A stretch of DNA of 64,000 bases from Ferribacterium limneticum (lineage in GTDB: Bacteria > Pseudomonadota > Gammaproteobacteria > Burkholderiales > Rhodocyclaceae): the NCBI RefSeq assembly GCF_020510625.1, contig NZ_CP075191.1, positions 2,146,001 to 2,210,000 on the forward strand, read 5' to 3'. Position numbers and translations under genes: made by a program. Positions 45,004-53,024 of this stretch are shown in pieces; within the stretch, counting starts at the first letter, position 1; each line of letters opens with the position of its first letter. A model generated the notes under the pieces. That model was not told where the DNA came from. It saw only the letters and a program-made list of their open reading frames with translations, and searched no databases.

Positions 45004-45633
45004 ATGCTAGATAAGCAACCAAATAAAAGTTCTACCGGAGAAGCGGTTAGCCAAGAACTGCCCGAGCCAACCGAAAGCAAGCGCCGCCGGGTGCTCACCT
45101 CCGCCATATCCGCTTCAGCCTTGATCGTTACCGCTGCCAATCAACCAGCATGGGCAGGAGATCGATGCACACGCTCGGCGCTCAACTCCGCCAACCTATC
45201 GGGCAGGCAGACATTCCTAGGCTGCGGGAGATCTGCAGGAAAATGGAAAACCCATCCTGAGCTATGGCCGTCGGACTGCTCATCAGGCCAAGCATTTACT
45301 GGAATTTTTGGTAGCTGGAAATACAAGAGCACAACTGCCAGCCTGTTCGCGGGAAAGACCCTAGGAGATGTCATTCAATTGGATGGCGCGTCAGATAGCA
45401 ATCCGGGAAATATCGCAATGCATGTTGTCGGAGCCTACGTAAACGCGCACGCCTTCCCGAAGTCCAGCCCGAGCGGCAAGGGATATACCTATTCACCAAC
45501 GGATGTGGTTAACATGTTCAAGAATGCGGCAGCTATCTCCTGTTTTGAACGCACCCCCGACGCCCTCGCGAGGTTAAAGGATACGTTTGATGCCGCAAAC
45601 AATCTATATGACGGGACCACAGACTGGCCATAA
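45004..45633 (+). CDS. Exported protein of unknown function with a W-K-x-H-P-x-x-W-P motif
   Basis: A 209-residue protein first in the HPr-rel-A unit. Residues 26-51 form a twin-arginine-like signal (SKRRRVLTSAISASALIVTA) with an AWA-G cleavage site at about 51/52, preceded by an unusually long 25-residue polar N-terminus. The mature part has Cys55, Cys74, Cys92 and WKTHPELWP (81-89), followed by FTGIFG, TLGDVIQLDG, AMHVVGAYVNAHAF and YSPTDVVNMFK. This series resembles the small secreted GYWKNHP-type domain seen in diverse bacteria, from memory. It may be the substrate or effector of the downstream PqqD/HprK-like/nucleotidyltransferase proteins. The stop overlaps the next ATG by one base (TAATG). 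No strong ribosome-binding site is seen. Confidence 0.8.
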   Translation: MLDKQPNKSSTGEAVSQELPEPTESKRRRVLTSAISASALIVTAANQPAWAGDRCTRSALNSANLSGRQTFLGCGRSAGKWKTHPELWPSDCSSGQAFTGIFGSWKYKSTTASLFAGKTLGDVIQLDGASDSNPGNIAMHVVGAYVNAHAFPKSSPSGKGYTYSPTDVVNMFKNAAAISCFERTPDALARLKDTFDAANNLYDGTTDWP

Positions 45634-45968
45634 TGAGCTTCACATACTGCCTACCCAACGAGGCCAGAACCCAATTTAATTGGGTTTCTTGGAATGATGA
45701 AGCAGTGTTATACAATAACCTGTCCGGCGACACTCACCGGGCACTATCGCCAGCCGGGCATATTCTTAAGGTATTCGAGTCAGCTCAAGACGAAATCGTC
45801 ATAACTGCAAACGAGCTTCTCAAGTCAATGCCGGATACTTATCCAAGTACACTTAGCGAAGTTGAAGAGTTGTTATCGGCACTGTGTTCGATTGGCCTAC
45901 TGAAAAAAACCCCCGTTGAAGATTGCCGACCTCTCCCTTACGGAACTGACTCGTCGGCTTGCTGTTGA
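45633..45968 (+). CDS. PqqD-family protein of the HPr-rel-A system
   Basis: A 111-residue protein with the PqqD fold pattern: WNDEAVLYNNLSGDTHRALS, AGHILKVFESA and LSEVEELLSALCSIGLLKK. PqqD domains present precursor peptides to modifying enzymes; the HPr-rel-A variant occurs beside an HprK-related kinase instead of a radical-SAM enzyme. It begins in the stop of the exported-protein gene and its end overlaps the kinase gene by 53 bases. The C-terminal CC is unusual. Confidence 0.8.
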   Translation: MSFTYCLPNEARTQFNWVSWNDEAVLYNNLSGDTHRALSPAGHILKVFESAQDEIVITANELLKSMPDTYPSTLSEVEELLSALCSIGLLKKTPVEDCRPLPYGTDSSACC

Positions 45969-46827
45969 TGGCTTGAGGATAAAAACCGGGCCGTTTGTTT
46001 TCTCGATTCGCAGCAAGCTAGAAGCAGTCAGAGATGGGCTGGTTGTACTTTACGACCAATTCCCTACTGTTGAGTCGGATACATTCGCAGATTTTCATAT
46101 ATCCGTGGACCGTGCCAAAGGTGTTCGTCGATGGATTCGCCCGCAGAGCATTTTTGAATTCGATGGCGAAATTCCTTTCAAACCTCTTACTGCCGGCCAA
46201 GGATTCGCTTTGCTGGAATGGGGCATGAATTGGTGCATATATAACCACGCCCATGCCTTCCTGATCATTCATGGGGCGGTCTTGGAGCGCAATGGCAAAG
46301 CCTTGCTGATGCCAGCACCTTCCGGCTCCGGAAAAAGCACTTTATGTGGCGCGTTAATGACCCAAGGCTGGCGCCTTTTGTCTGATGAGCTGATATTAAT
46401 TAACCCAAATAATGGGTTGATCTACCCACTAGGTCGCCCTATCAGCTTAAAAAATAATTCAATTGAAGTATTGAAAAAGTTCTCGCCAAGTCACCATATC
46501 ACAGCCCCGGTCTACGATACCGCTAAAGGTACTGTGGCACACATGAAGCCATCGCCCGACAGCGTGATGCGCTGCAGTGAGCTTACCCCTCCTCGCTGGG
46601 TAATCTTTCCTCAGTACTCAGCCAATGCCGAAACCCAGATACTATCAATAGAAAAAGCAGATCTCTGCATGCGCTTGATTGACAATGCGTTCAATTACAA
46701 CATTCTTCGCAAAAAAGGTTTCTTGAGCATGGCCCACATGGTGACCCAAATCACTGGTTTCAGCGCGACCTATAGCAATTTGCAAGACGTGATTCACCAG
46801 ATAAACCGGCTAACTGACGAATCCTAA
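45916..46827 (+). CDS. HprK-related kinase A
   Basis: A 303-residue protein with the P-loop APSGSGKST at 134-142 and HGAVLERNGKALLMPAPSGS, WRLLSDELILINPNNGLIYP as in HPr kinase/phosphorylase. TTG at 45916 is taken as start because KIADLSLTELTRRLAVDGLR corresponds to the conserved beginning of this family; the first ATG downstream would delete it. That makes a 53-base overlap with the PqqD-like gene in another frame. The phosphorylated partner is unknown; no HPr gene is nearby. The gap to the next gene is one base. Confidence 0.82.
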   Translation: MKIADLSLTELTRRLAVDGLRIKTGPFVFSIRSKLEAVRDGLVVLYDQFPTVESDTFADFHISVDRAKGVRRWIRPQSIFEFDGEIPFKPLTAGQGFALLEWGMNWCIYNHAHAFLIIHGAVLERNGKALLMPAPSGSGKSTLCGALMTQGWRLLSDELILINPNNGLIYPLGRPISLKNNSIEVLKKFSPSHHITAPVYDTAKGTVAHMKPSPDSVMRCSELTPPRWVIFPQYSANAETQILSIEKADLCMRLIDNAFNYNILRKKGFLSMAHMVTQITGFSATYSNLQDVIHQINRLTDES

Positions 46828-46828
46828 G

Positions 46829-47950
46829 ATGCAGGCCAACCGCCTCCTCATCGACACACTGATATCCCCTGAGACAATCCGGCAATTAACAATCCCGGAT
46901 TGGGAACTATGCATTCGCCAAGCAAGGTCATCACAACTACTCACACGCCTTGCCGTCACCATACGCGAAGCATCTTTAGAGAATTTTGTACCGCACTCTG
47001 TGCGACAGCATTTCATTGCAACAATGGCGCACCAAGCTCATCTCCGCAATGCCATTCGGAACGAGGTTGCGTATATCGCTGAAGCGCTAAATTCGATCAA
47101 TGTCCAACTAGTTCTACTAAAGGGGGCTGCCTACGAATTGGCGGAATCTATGCCTGCTCGATGCCGAACATTTAACGACATCGACCTCTTGGTACCAAAA
47201 GACAGGATCAATGATGTTGAACTCAGCCTCCTGATACACGGCTGGGCCAGTATCCAGCACGACACGTACGATGATCATTATTACCGGACGTGGATGCATG
47301 AAATTCCACCACTTAGACATTTAACCCGTCACAGCATTATCGATGTTCATCACAATATCGTGCCAGACTCGGGCCCGGTTCATCTGGCTGCAAATAAGCT
47401 TCTTGCGAATATACGCCCATGCCTTAGCACCCAAGGCGTTTTCGTACTATCCGCACCAGATATGATCCTGCACAGTGCCGTACATCTGTTCAACGACGGC
47501 GAATTTGATCATGCCTTGCGCGACCTATTCGATATCAGGGATCTCATCCGTCAAACGATGGTTTCAGAGGCGGATTGGCAGCAACTAATTTCTCGAGCCC
47601 AGGAACTTGGACTTGGCCGACCGCTCTACTATGCCCTACGCTATATCGGCACCGTACTCAAAGAACCATGCGCCCCTTACCTAGCATTACTTTCGAAAAA
47701 TGCCCCAAACCGGATTTTTCTTCACGCCATGGACAATTTATTTACGAGAGGACTAAAGCCTGAGCATTCAAGTTGCGACGACTTGGGCACGTTCGTTGCG
47801 CGCTTTTTACTCTATGTACGCGGACACGCGCTACGCATGCCATTGCGTCTATTGTTGCCTCACTTAGCAAGAAAAGCATTCATGCAACTACGAGATGAAT
47901 ATTTTTCCCGGCGCGAATTATTAACCCGGCAATCAAATAGCCGATTTTGA
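46829..47950 (+). CDS. Nucleotidyltransferase (NTP_transf_5 family), 3' end altered by an IS
   Basis: A 373-residue protein as read. The nucleotidyltransferase active site is LVLLKGAAYELAESM then CRTFNDIDLLVP, with Asp117 and Asp119 as metal ligands and Lys98 upstream. This family (PF14907 type) regularly accompanies HprK-related kinase A. The IS630 element starts at 47921, so the last ten residues (LTRQSNSRF preceded by Leu) are read from the IS inverted repeat. Removing the IS and one TA copy restores a frame ending REL-Met-Lys-stop at 49028-49036, so the original protein was almost the same length and is probably still functional. Confidence 0.83.
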   Translation: MQANRLLIDTLISPETIRQLTIPDWELCIRQARSSQLLTRLAVTIREASLENFVPHSVRQHFIATMAHQAHLRNAIRNEVAYIAEALNSINVQLVLLKGAAYELAESMPARCRTFNDIDLLVPKDRINDVELSLLIHGWASIQHDTYDDHYYRTWMHEIPPLRHLTRHSIIDVHHNIVPDSGPVHLAANKLLANIRPCLSTQGVFVLSAPDMILHSAVHLFNDGEFDHALRDLFDIRDLIRQTMVSEADWQQLISRAQELGLGRPLYYALRYIGTVLKEPCAPYLALLSKNAPNRIFLHAMDNLFTRGLKPEHSSCDDLGTFVARFLLYVRGHALRMPLRLLLPHLARKAFMQLRDEYFSRRELLTRQSNSRF

Positions 47951-49025
47951 TATAATACTGGGCATGGAAAAGTTCGATGCCCGTAAATTGCCCCGCGATG
48001 CCCAAGACGAAATGCGTCGGCAGGCGATGCGGATGCGTGAAGAACTGAAATTGTCCTGGAAGGCCATTGCAAAGGTAGTTGGGGTGCATGTGAGCACGGT
48101 CATTGGTTGGTCCAAGCGCTATTCAATGGAAGGCTCGACGGGTCTGAAATCGAAGACGCGGGGTCGCCGTTATTTGTCGGGGCGGACGCTGACTTTGGCT
48201 CAGGAATGGCAATTGCGCTCGATCATCGTGGGCGAGAATCCAAAGCAGTTGAGTTTGCCGTTTGCCTTGTGGAATCGCCGTGCGGTGATGCAAATGGTCA
48301 AGGTTCTCTTTGACATCGACATGCCGATTCGCACGGTGGGCGAATACCTGCTGCGCTGGGGCTACACCCCGCAGCGACCGATGAAGCGGGCGCTGGAGCA
48401 GAACCCCGTCAAGGTTGAGCAGTGGCTCAATGACACCTACCCGACAATCGCTGCCCGGGCTAAGGCTGAAGGAGCCACCATCTATTGGGGTGATGAGACA
48501 GCGGTGGCGGAAGACGGGCACTGGCTTCGCGGTTATGCGCCGGCTGGCCAAACACCAGTCCTGGCTGCACCGAGCAAGCGACATGGCTTGTCGATGGTCT
48601 CTGCCATCAGCAACCAGGGGCTGGTTCGCTTCGAGTTCATTGAAGAAGCCATGAACACCGACCTGTTCATTGGGTTCATGGAAAGGCTGATCGCCGACAG
48701 CGGCCAGAAAGTCTTTCTCATTCTCGATAACCTGAAAGTCCATCACGCCAAGCTGGTCACCGCGTGGCTGGCGGAGAGGACGGATCAAATTGAGGTCTTC
48801 TATCTCCCGCCGTACTCGCCGGAGATTAATCCCGACGAATACCTGAACCGGGATTTCAAAACCGGGCTGCGTTCCTCTGACCGTGCCACCAGCAAAAAGG
48901 CGTTGCTGCAAAAGGCGACCGGATTCATGGAATTCCTCAGCAAAACACCGGAACGGGTGATGGCTTATTTCAATCATTCGGCTGTCCAATATGCAGCTTT
49001 GTCATCTATTTGATTGCCGGGTTAA
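47921..49025 (+). mobile_element. IS630-family insertion sequence
   Basis: A 1105-bp element bounded by perfect 20-bp inverted repeats TTAACCCGGCAATCAAATAG (47921-47940 and its complement at 49006-49025), flanked by the TA target duplication of this family (47919-47920 and 49026-49027). It carries one full transposase gene. All parts are intact, so it may still be mobile and appears recent relative to the other IS fragments nearby. Confidence 0.88.
47964..49013 (+). CDS. IS630-family transposase
   Basis: A 349-residue transposase with an N-terminal helix-turn-helix (LSWKAIAKVVGVHVSTVIGW) and a DDE catalytic domain: first Asp in TIYWGDETAVAEDG, second in VFLILDNLKVHH, and Glu in LPPYSPEINPDEYLNRDFK. 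Full length for the family with no frameshift. Its last codons reach into the right inverted repeat. Confidence 0.92.
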   Translation: MEKFDARKLPRDAQDEMRRQAMRMREELKLSWKAIAKVVGVHVSTVIGWSKRYSMEGSTGLKSKTRGRRYLSGRTLTLAQEWQLRSIIVGENPKQLSLPFALWNRRAVMQMVKVLFDIDMPIRTVGEYLLRWGYTPQRPMKRALEQNPVKVEQWLNDTYPTIAARAKAEGATIYWGDETAVAEDGHWLRGYAPAGQTPVLAAPSKRHGLSMVSAISNQGLVRFEFIEEAMNTDLFIGFMERLIADSGQKVFLILDNLKVHHAKLVTAWLAERTDQIEVFYLPPYSPEINPDEYLNRDFKTGLRSSDRATSKKALLQKATGFMEFLSKTPERVMAYFNHSAVQYAALSSI

Positions 49026-49036
49026 TAATGAAATAA

Positions 49037-49383
49037 TTGCCGCTCCTGCTTTCAGTTTGTCCAAGTAGTCTGCCCAATCTCGCATCATCTTCTTTCGCTC
49101 GGGCAAATACTCGGCGCGGTTGTACGCAGCGCGTACCTGGTTTTTTTCAGCGTGCGCCAATTGCCGCTCAATGACGTCGTGTCGGTACCCCTGTTCGTTC
49201 AGAATGGTGGACGCAACCGAGCAAAAACCATGTCCAGTCATTTGGCCTTTGAAGCCCATACGGGCGATAGCGTAAGTGACCGTGTTTTCGGAAATTGGGC
49301 GATCTCGGTTTGTCGTTGATGGAAACAGCAGTCGGCCAGAGCCAGCGAGGATCTTTAGTTCTTCTAGTTGACTTATGACTTGT
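49037..49383 (-). pseudogene. Remnant of a P4-type tyrosine integrase
   Basis: Only the C-terminal catalytic part (about 115 residues) remains: QLEELKILAGSGRLLFPST, RPISENTVTYAIARMGFKG, MTGHGF and NEQGYRHDVIERQLAHAEKN, RAAYNRAEYLPERKKMMRDW. The HxxR catalytic Arg after GHGF is replaced by Cys, so it would be inactive even if complete. The 5' side is cut at the IS66 left end (49384) and the natural 3' end lies near 49037 next to the restored nucleotidyltransferase stop. It indicates an earlier integrated element at this place. Confidence 0.8.
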
Positions 49384-49461
49384 GTAAGCGTCCGGCCACA
49401 ACCGTCTTTCCACCGAAGCTTCGTTGTCTGAAGATACCTCGCGGACGGGCACCTCAAATTT

Positions 49462-49866
49462 GTGCCCACGAAGGGATTTATGGACACAAATTCAAAGGCA
49501 GTCATGGCCTCGAAGCGGCGAGGCCCCTACCGGCATCACCCGTTGGCGCAGAAGCGAGCGATCGTTGAAGAAACGCTGCAGCCAGGTGCCTCGGTTGCAC
49601 AGATTGCCCGCAAACACGGTGTCAACGCCAACCAGGTATTTTTGTGGCGCAAGATCTACCGTGAGGGACTGCTGCCCGAAGTGAAGCCAGCGCTGTTGCC
49701 GGTCACCCTCACGCCGCTGATGGTCAGCGATCAGTTGCCGGCAGCCAGCAGCTCTGCCAGCACAGGGTGTCTGACGATTGAGTTCGGGCAAGTTCGCGTT
49801 CGCATCGAAGGCCGCCCTGACGCCGAGGTGCTGCGGCTGGTTCTCGCGGCGCTGCAGCAGCGATGA
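49462..49866 (+). CDS. tnpA: IS66 TnpA-like accessory protein
   Basis: A 134-residue protein with a helix-turn-helix of the IS66 TnpA type (KRAIVEETLQPGASVAQIAR, NANQVFLWRKIYREGLLPE). An internal ATG at 49480 is an alternative start. Overlaps tnpB by 4 bp (ATGA). Confidence 0.85.
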   Translation: MPTKGFMDTNSKAVMASKRRGPYRHHPLAQKRAIVEETLQPGASVAQIARKHGVNANQVFLWRKIYREGLLPEVKPALLPVTLTPLMVSDQLPAASSSASTGCLTIEFGQVRVRIEGRPDAEVLRLVLAALQQR

Positions 49867-50210
49867 TCGGGCTACCCAGCGGCACCCGGATCTGGCTCGC
49901 CGCCGGCTTGACCGACATGCGTCGCGGCTTTGATGGTCTGGCCAGCATCGTTCAGGAGAAACTCGCCGCCGATCCCTTTGCCGGTCACGTCTTTGTCTTT
50001 CGCGGTCGCCGCGGTGATCTGGTCAAACTGCTCTGGTGGGATGGCGATGGCCTCTGCCTTTTTGCCAAGCGCCTGGAGCGCGACCGCTTCATCTGGCCAC
50101 AGGCCAGCGAGGGCTCGGTGCACCTCTCAGGCGCCCAACTTTCCATGCTTCTGGAGGGCATCGACTGGCGTCGCCCGAGTCGCACCGGGCAACCGGAACG
50201 GGCCGCATAA
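49863..50210 (+). CDS. tnpB: IS66 TnpB
   Basis: A 115-residue protein of the IS66 Orf2 type: GTRIWLAAGLTDMRRGFDGL, VFRGRRGDLVKLLWWDGDGL and CLFAKRLERDRFIWP are the family hallmarks. Full length. Required with TnpA and TnpC for IS66 transposition. Confidence 0.93.
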   Translation: MIGLPSGTRIWLAAGLTDMRRGFDGLASIVQEKLAADPFAGHVFVFRGRRGDLVKLLWWDGDGLCLFAKRLERDRFIWPQASEGSVHLSGAQLSMLLEGIDWRRPSRTGQPERAA

Positions 50211-50274
50211 GAAAGCTGGAAAACCTTGGCTGGCGGGGCTGTTCACCCGTGGGCTATTCGCGTAAACTCGCCGC

Positions 50275-51795
50275 ATGAACAGCGCTCCTCTGCCCCGCGA
50301 CACCACGACCTTGCAAGCCATGGTGGTCGCCCAGCAAGCAGAAATCGAGCATCTCAAACTGATCATCGCCAAGCTGCGTCGTATGCAGTTCGGCCAGAGC
50401 TCCGAGAAGATCGACGAGATGGTCGGGCAACTCGAACTGGCGCTGGAAGAACTCGAAACCGGCAAAGCGGAACGGGCCGGCATCCCGGAAATCACCCCGG
50501 CCGAAGAAGTCCCCGGCAAACCAGTCCGCAAACCACTGCCGGATCACTTGCCACACGACACCGTGGTTCATCTGCCTGAGCACGCCTGCTGCCCGGACTG
50601 CGGCGGTCATCTCAAGCCGCTGGGTGAGGATGTCTCGGAAGTACTCGACTACGTACCTGCCAGCTTCCGGGTTATTCGCCATGTTCGGCCGAAGCTGGCT
50701 TGTGGCCGTTGCGACACCATCGTTCAGGCACTGGCACCCAGTCGGCCGATTGCCCGAGGCATGGCAGGGTCTGGATTGCTGGCCCATGTGCTGGTCGCCA
50801 AATATTGCGATCACCTGCCTTTGTATCGGCAGAGCGGTATTTATGCTCGGGAAGGCGTTGATCTGGAACGCTCGACCCTGGCCGAATGGGTCGGGCAATG
50901 TTCAGCGCTGCTGCGCCCCTTGCTGGAACGGCTGCGTCACCACGTGCTGGCCGGCGAGAAGCTGCATGCCGACGATACGCCGGTGCCGGTGCTCGCCCCG
51001 GGCGATGGCAAGACCAAGACCGGGCGGTTATGGACCTATGTCCGCGATGATCGGCCGGCCGGGAACGACATGCCGCCCGCCGTCTGGTTTGCCTACTCAC
51101 CAAATCGCAAGGGCGAGCATCCGCAGAGCCACCTAAAATCCTTCAAGGGGATTCTGCAAGCCGATGCCTTTGCCGGTTTCGATGCTTTGTATGCCACGGG
51201 TGACATTCTGGAAGCCGCATGCTGGGCCCACGCCCGCCGCAAGTTCTTCGAGATTCACCAGGCCCAAGGCTCACCGATTGCCGCCGAGGCACTCAAACGA
51301 ATCGCAGCCTTGTATACGATTGAAAGCAAGGTTCGCGGACAACCGCCAGATGTCAGGCTCAAAGGACGGGAACAGGCCAAGCCTATCCTCGAAGAACTCC
51401 ATGCCTGGTTACTGGACACGCGACGACAACTCTCAAAGAAATCCGGCCTGGCGGATGCCATCGGCTACGCCTTGAATCATTGGCAGGCACTGATCCGCTA
51501 TGCCTCGGATGGGCGCATCGAGATCGACAACAATGCGGCTGAACGGGCGCTACGGGCGGTGGCGCTTGGACGCAAGAATTTCCTGTTTGCGGGTTCTGAT
51601 GCCGGTGGTGATCGCGCTGCCGCGATTTACAGCCTGGTCGGCTCAGCGAAACTCAACGACCTCGACCCGGAAGCCTATCTGCGTTTCGTCATTGAGCGAA
51701 TTGCTGATTACCGAATCAGCGAACTCGACGACCTGCTGCCTTGGCGTGTCGCCGAGCGGATCGCCAAGACCGAGCATCACGCTGCTGCAGCCTGA
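50275..51795 (+). CDS. tnpC: IS66 TnpC transposase
   Basis: A 506-residue transposase. An N-terminal leucine-zipper-like region (MVVAQQAEIEHLKLIIAKLR) is followed by the Cys4 zinc domain (HACCPDCGGHL, KLACGRCDTIV) and the DDE domain (LHADDTPVPVL, ADAFAGFDALY, DGRIEIDNNAAERALRAVAL). Intact, so the element could be active. Confidence 0.93.
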   Translation: MNSAPLPRDTTTLQAMVVAQQAEIEHLKLIIAKLRRMQFGQSSEKIDEMVGQLELALEELETGKAERAGIPEITPAEEVPGKPVRKPLPDHLPHDTVVHLPEHACCPDCGGHLKPLGEDVSEVLDYVPASFRVIRHVRPKLACGRCDTIVQALAPSRPIARGMAGSGLLAHVLVAKYCDHLPLYRQSGIYAREGVDLERSTLAEWVGQCSALLRPLLERLRHHVLAGEKLHADDTPVPVLAPGDGKTKTGRLWTYVRDDRPAGNDMPPAVWFAYSPNRKGEHPQSHLKSFKGILQADAFAGFDALYATGDILEAACWAHARRKFFEIHQAQGSPIAAEALKRIAALYTIESKVRGQPPDVRLKGREQAKPILEELHAWLLDTRRQLSKKSGLADAIGYALNHWQALIRYASDGRIEIDNNAAERALRAVALGRKNFLFAGSDAGGDRAAAIYSLVGSAKLNDLDPEAYLRFVIERIADYRISELDDLLPWRVAERIAKTEHHAAAA

Positions 51796-51836
51796 TTCCG
51801 ATTAACTCGGAAAGACGGTGGTGGCCGGACGGTTAC

Positions 51837-52279
51837 GGGCAATCTGCAATTGCCTGCAGATCGGCTCGACCCCGAAGGCATCACGATGCTTGTCGACGAA
51901 CGCTCTCAGGATTTGAATCGGCGGTCGAGCTCCGCCTGGGCGAAAAACGCGCTGGCAAGCTTGAGGATCTCGTTGGCCTTGCGCAACTCCTTGACCTCGC
52001 GCTCCAGTTCCTTGACGCGCTTCTGGTCTGCCGTGGTCGGCCCTTCACGCTGACCACTATCTCGTTCGTGCTGACGCACCCAGGTGAGCAGCGTCTGCGG
52101 CGTGCAACCGATCTTGGCGCCGATGGATTCAACGGCGGACCACAGGGAAGGATGATCGGCACGGCATTCGATAACCATGCGCACGGCGCGCTCACGAAAT
52201 TCGGGGGAGAACTTAACTGACTTCTTCATGGCTCTATCTTCTCAAGAGTTAGAGCCTCCATCAAATCCGGGGCGATTCA
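51837..52279 (-). mobile_element. Truncated IS3-family element (orfA and start of orfB)
   Basis: The left end of an IS3 element, read on the minus strand, starts at about 52279 with TGAATCGCCCCGG. It holds a complete orfA and the first codons of orfB (FVDKHRDAFGVEPICRQLQI), which are cut at 51836 by the IS66 right end. The rest of orfB is not present on the other side of IS66. Confidence 0.75.
51906..52229 (-). CDS. IS3-family transposase OrfA
   Basis: A 107-residue protein with the IS3 OrfA helix-turn-helix ([40 protein letters not shown]) and the C-terminal leucine zipper ([20 protein letters not shown]). Full length, but the element lacks the catalytic OrfB, so it cannot transpose alone. 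Confidence 0.88.
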   Translation of the reverse strand: MKKSVKFSPEFRERAVRMVIECRADHPSLWSAVESIGAKIGCTPQTLLTWVRQHERDSGQREGPTTADQKRVKELEREVKELRKANEILKLASAFFAQAELDRRFKS

Positions 52280-52587
52280 TTCGCAGCGACAACGGCCCGG
52301 AGTACATCAGCGGGACCTTTGTCGCCTGGGCGGAACGCAGAGGCATCCGGCTGGATCACATCCAGCCCGGTAACCCGCAGCAGAACGCCTACATCGAACG
52401 CTACAACCGGACGGTCCGCTACGACTGGCTCAGCCACTATCTGTTCGAGTCGATCGAAGAGGTGCAGAACTATGCCACCGACTGGATGTGGACCTACAAT
52501 CACGAGCGCCCCAACATGGCGCTCGGTGGCATTACCCCGAAACAGAAGTCAGCACTTTTAGCCCACTCTACTTCTGACTGCTGCTAA
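52280..52587 (+). pseudogene. IS3-family OrfB, C-terminal fragment
   Basis: About 100 residues of a DDE integrase core: IRSDNGPEYISGTFVAWAER with the second Asp and PGNPQQNAYIERYNRTVRYD with the Glu, then ERPNMALGGITPKQK. The first Asp and the N-terminal half are missing. It lies on the opposite strand to the adjacent IS3 orfA and starts at that element's end, so it derives from another IS3 copy. Its stop is followed by GGGGGGATTACC near 52595, perhaps the IS end. Confidence 0.82.
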
Positions 52588-52739
52588 AAATGGGGGGATT
52601 ACCATTCACCACCACCCCGCCCGTCAGCCAAGCGGAATGACTGGAAAGCCTCGCCTGAGGCCAGCTTCCGGCGATGACGGCGCTAAACGGGTCGGGCTCG
52701 GTTTTCGTATGAACAAATCAACAGGGACAATATTTCAAA

Positions 52740-52913
52740 ATGTTTTTCGCCCTAATCTTCCTTACCCTGGCCGCCTTGGGCGCCTACCTCTTCCCGGAAT
52801 GGTCCTGGGCGGCAATTCTTGGGGCTTCTTTTGGCTGCGTCGCGGCTTTGCGGCTAGCGCTGTTTTTCACCGATCGCTCGAACAAGGCCTCGGCAAAGGA
52901 TAGCCAACCCTGA
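52740..52913 (+). CDS. Small membrane protein of unknown function
   Basis: A 57-residue frame (MFFALIFLTLAALGAYLFPE at the start) with two hydrophobic segments (about 2-17 and 22-40) and a polar tail (TDRSNKASAKDSQP). AGGGA lies about 12 bases upstream. No homolog is recognised. It lies between the IS remnants and the convergent GGDEF-EAL gene. Confidence 0.5.
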   Translation: MFFALIFLTLAALGAYLFPEWSWAAILGASFGCVAALRLALFFTDRSNKASAKDSQP

Positions 52914-53024
52914 TTGGGGCCAGCGCGGCACTTGGTCTGCCATTGGTTTTCCCGGGCATGGGCCAGGTTCAGCTACTGCCCCGGCCGGTTTGCTGCATTG
53001 GCAAGAGGATGCCCGGCGATGGAC

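Larger units (their letters stand above)
49384..51836 (+). mobile_element. IS66-family insertion sequence
   Basis: A 2453-bp element with 28-bp inverted repeats beginning GTAAGCGTCC (49384-49411) and, on the other strand, GTAACCGTCC (51809-51836), two mismatches. It holds the three usual genes tnpA, tnpB and tnpC. The 8-bp flanks (TGACTTGT and GGGCAATC) are not duplicates, so a rearrangement or recombination between copies followed insertion. On the right it cuts an IS3 orfB reading frame; on the left it cuts the integrase remnant. Confidence 0.88.

Noticed and set aside
52637..52903. 88-codon frame overlapping the small membrane-protein frame
   Set aside because: The alternative frame (52740-52913) has a ribosome-binding site and membrane-protein character; this one has neither.
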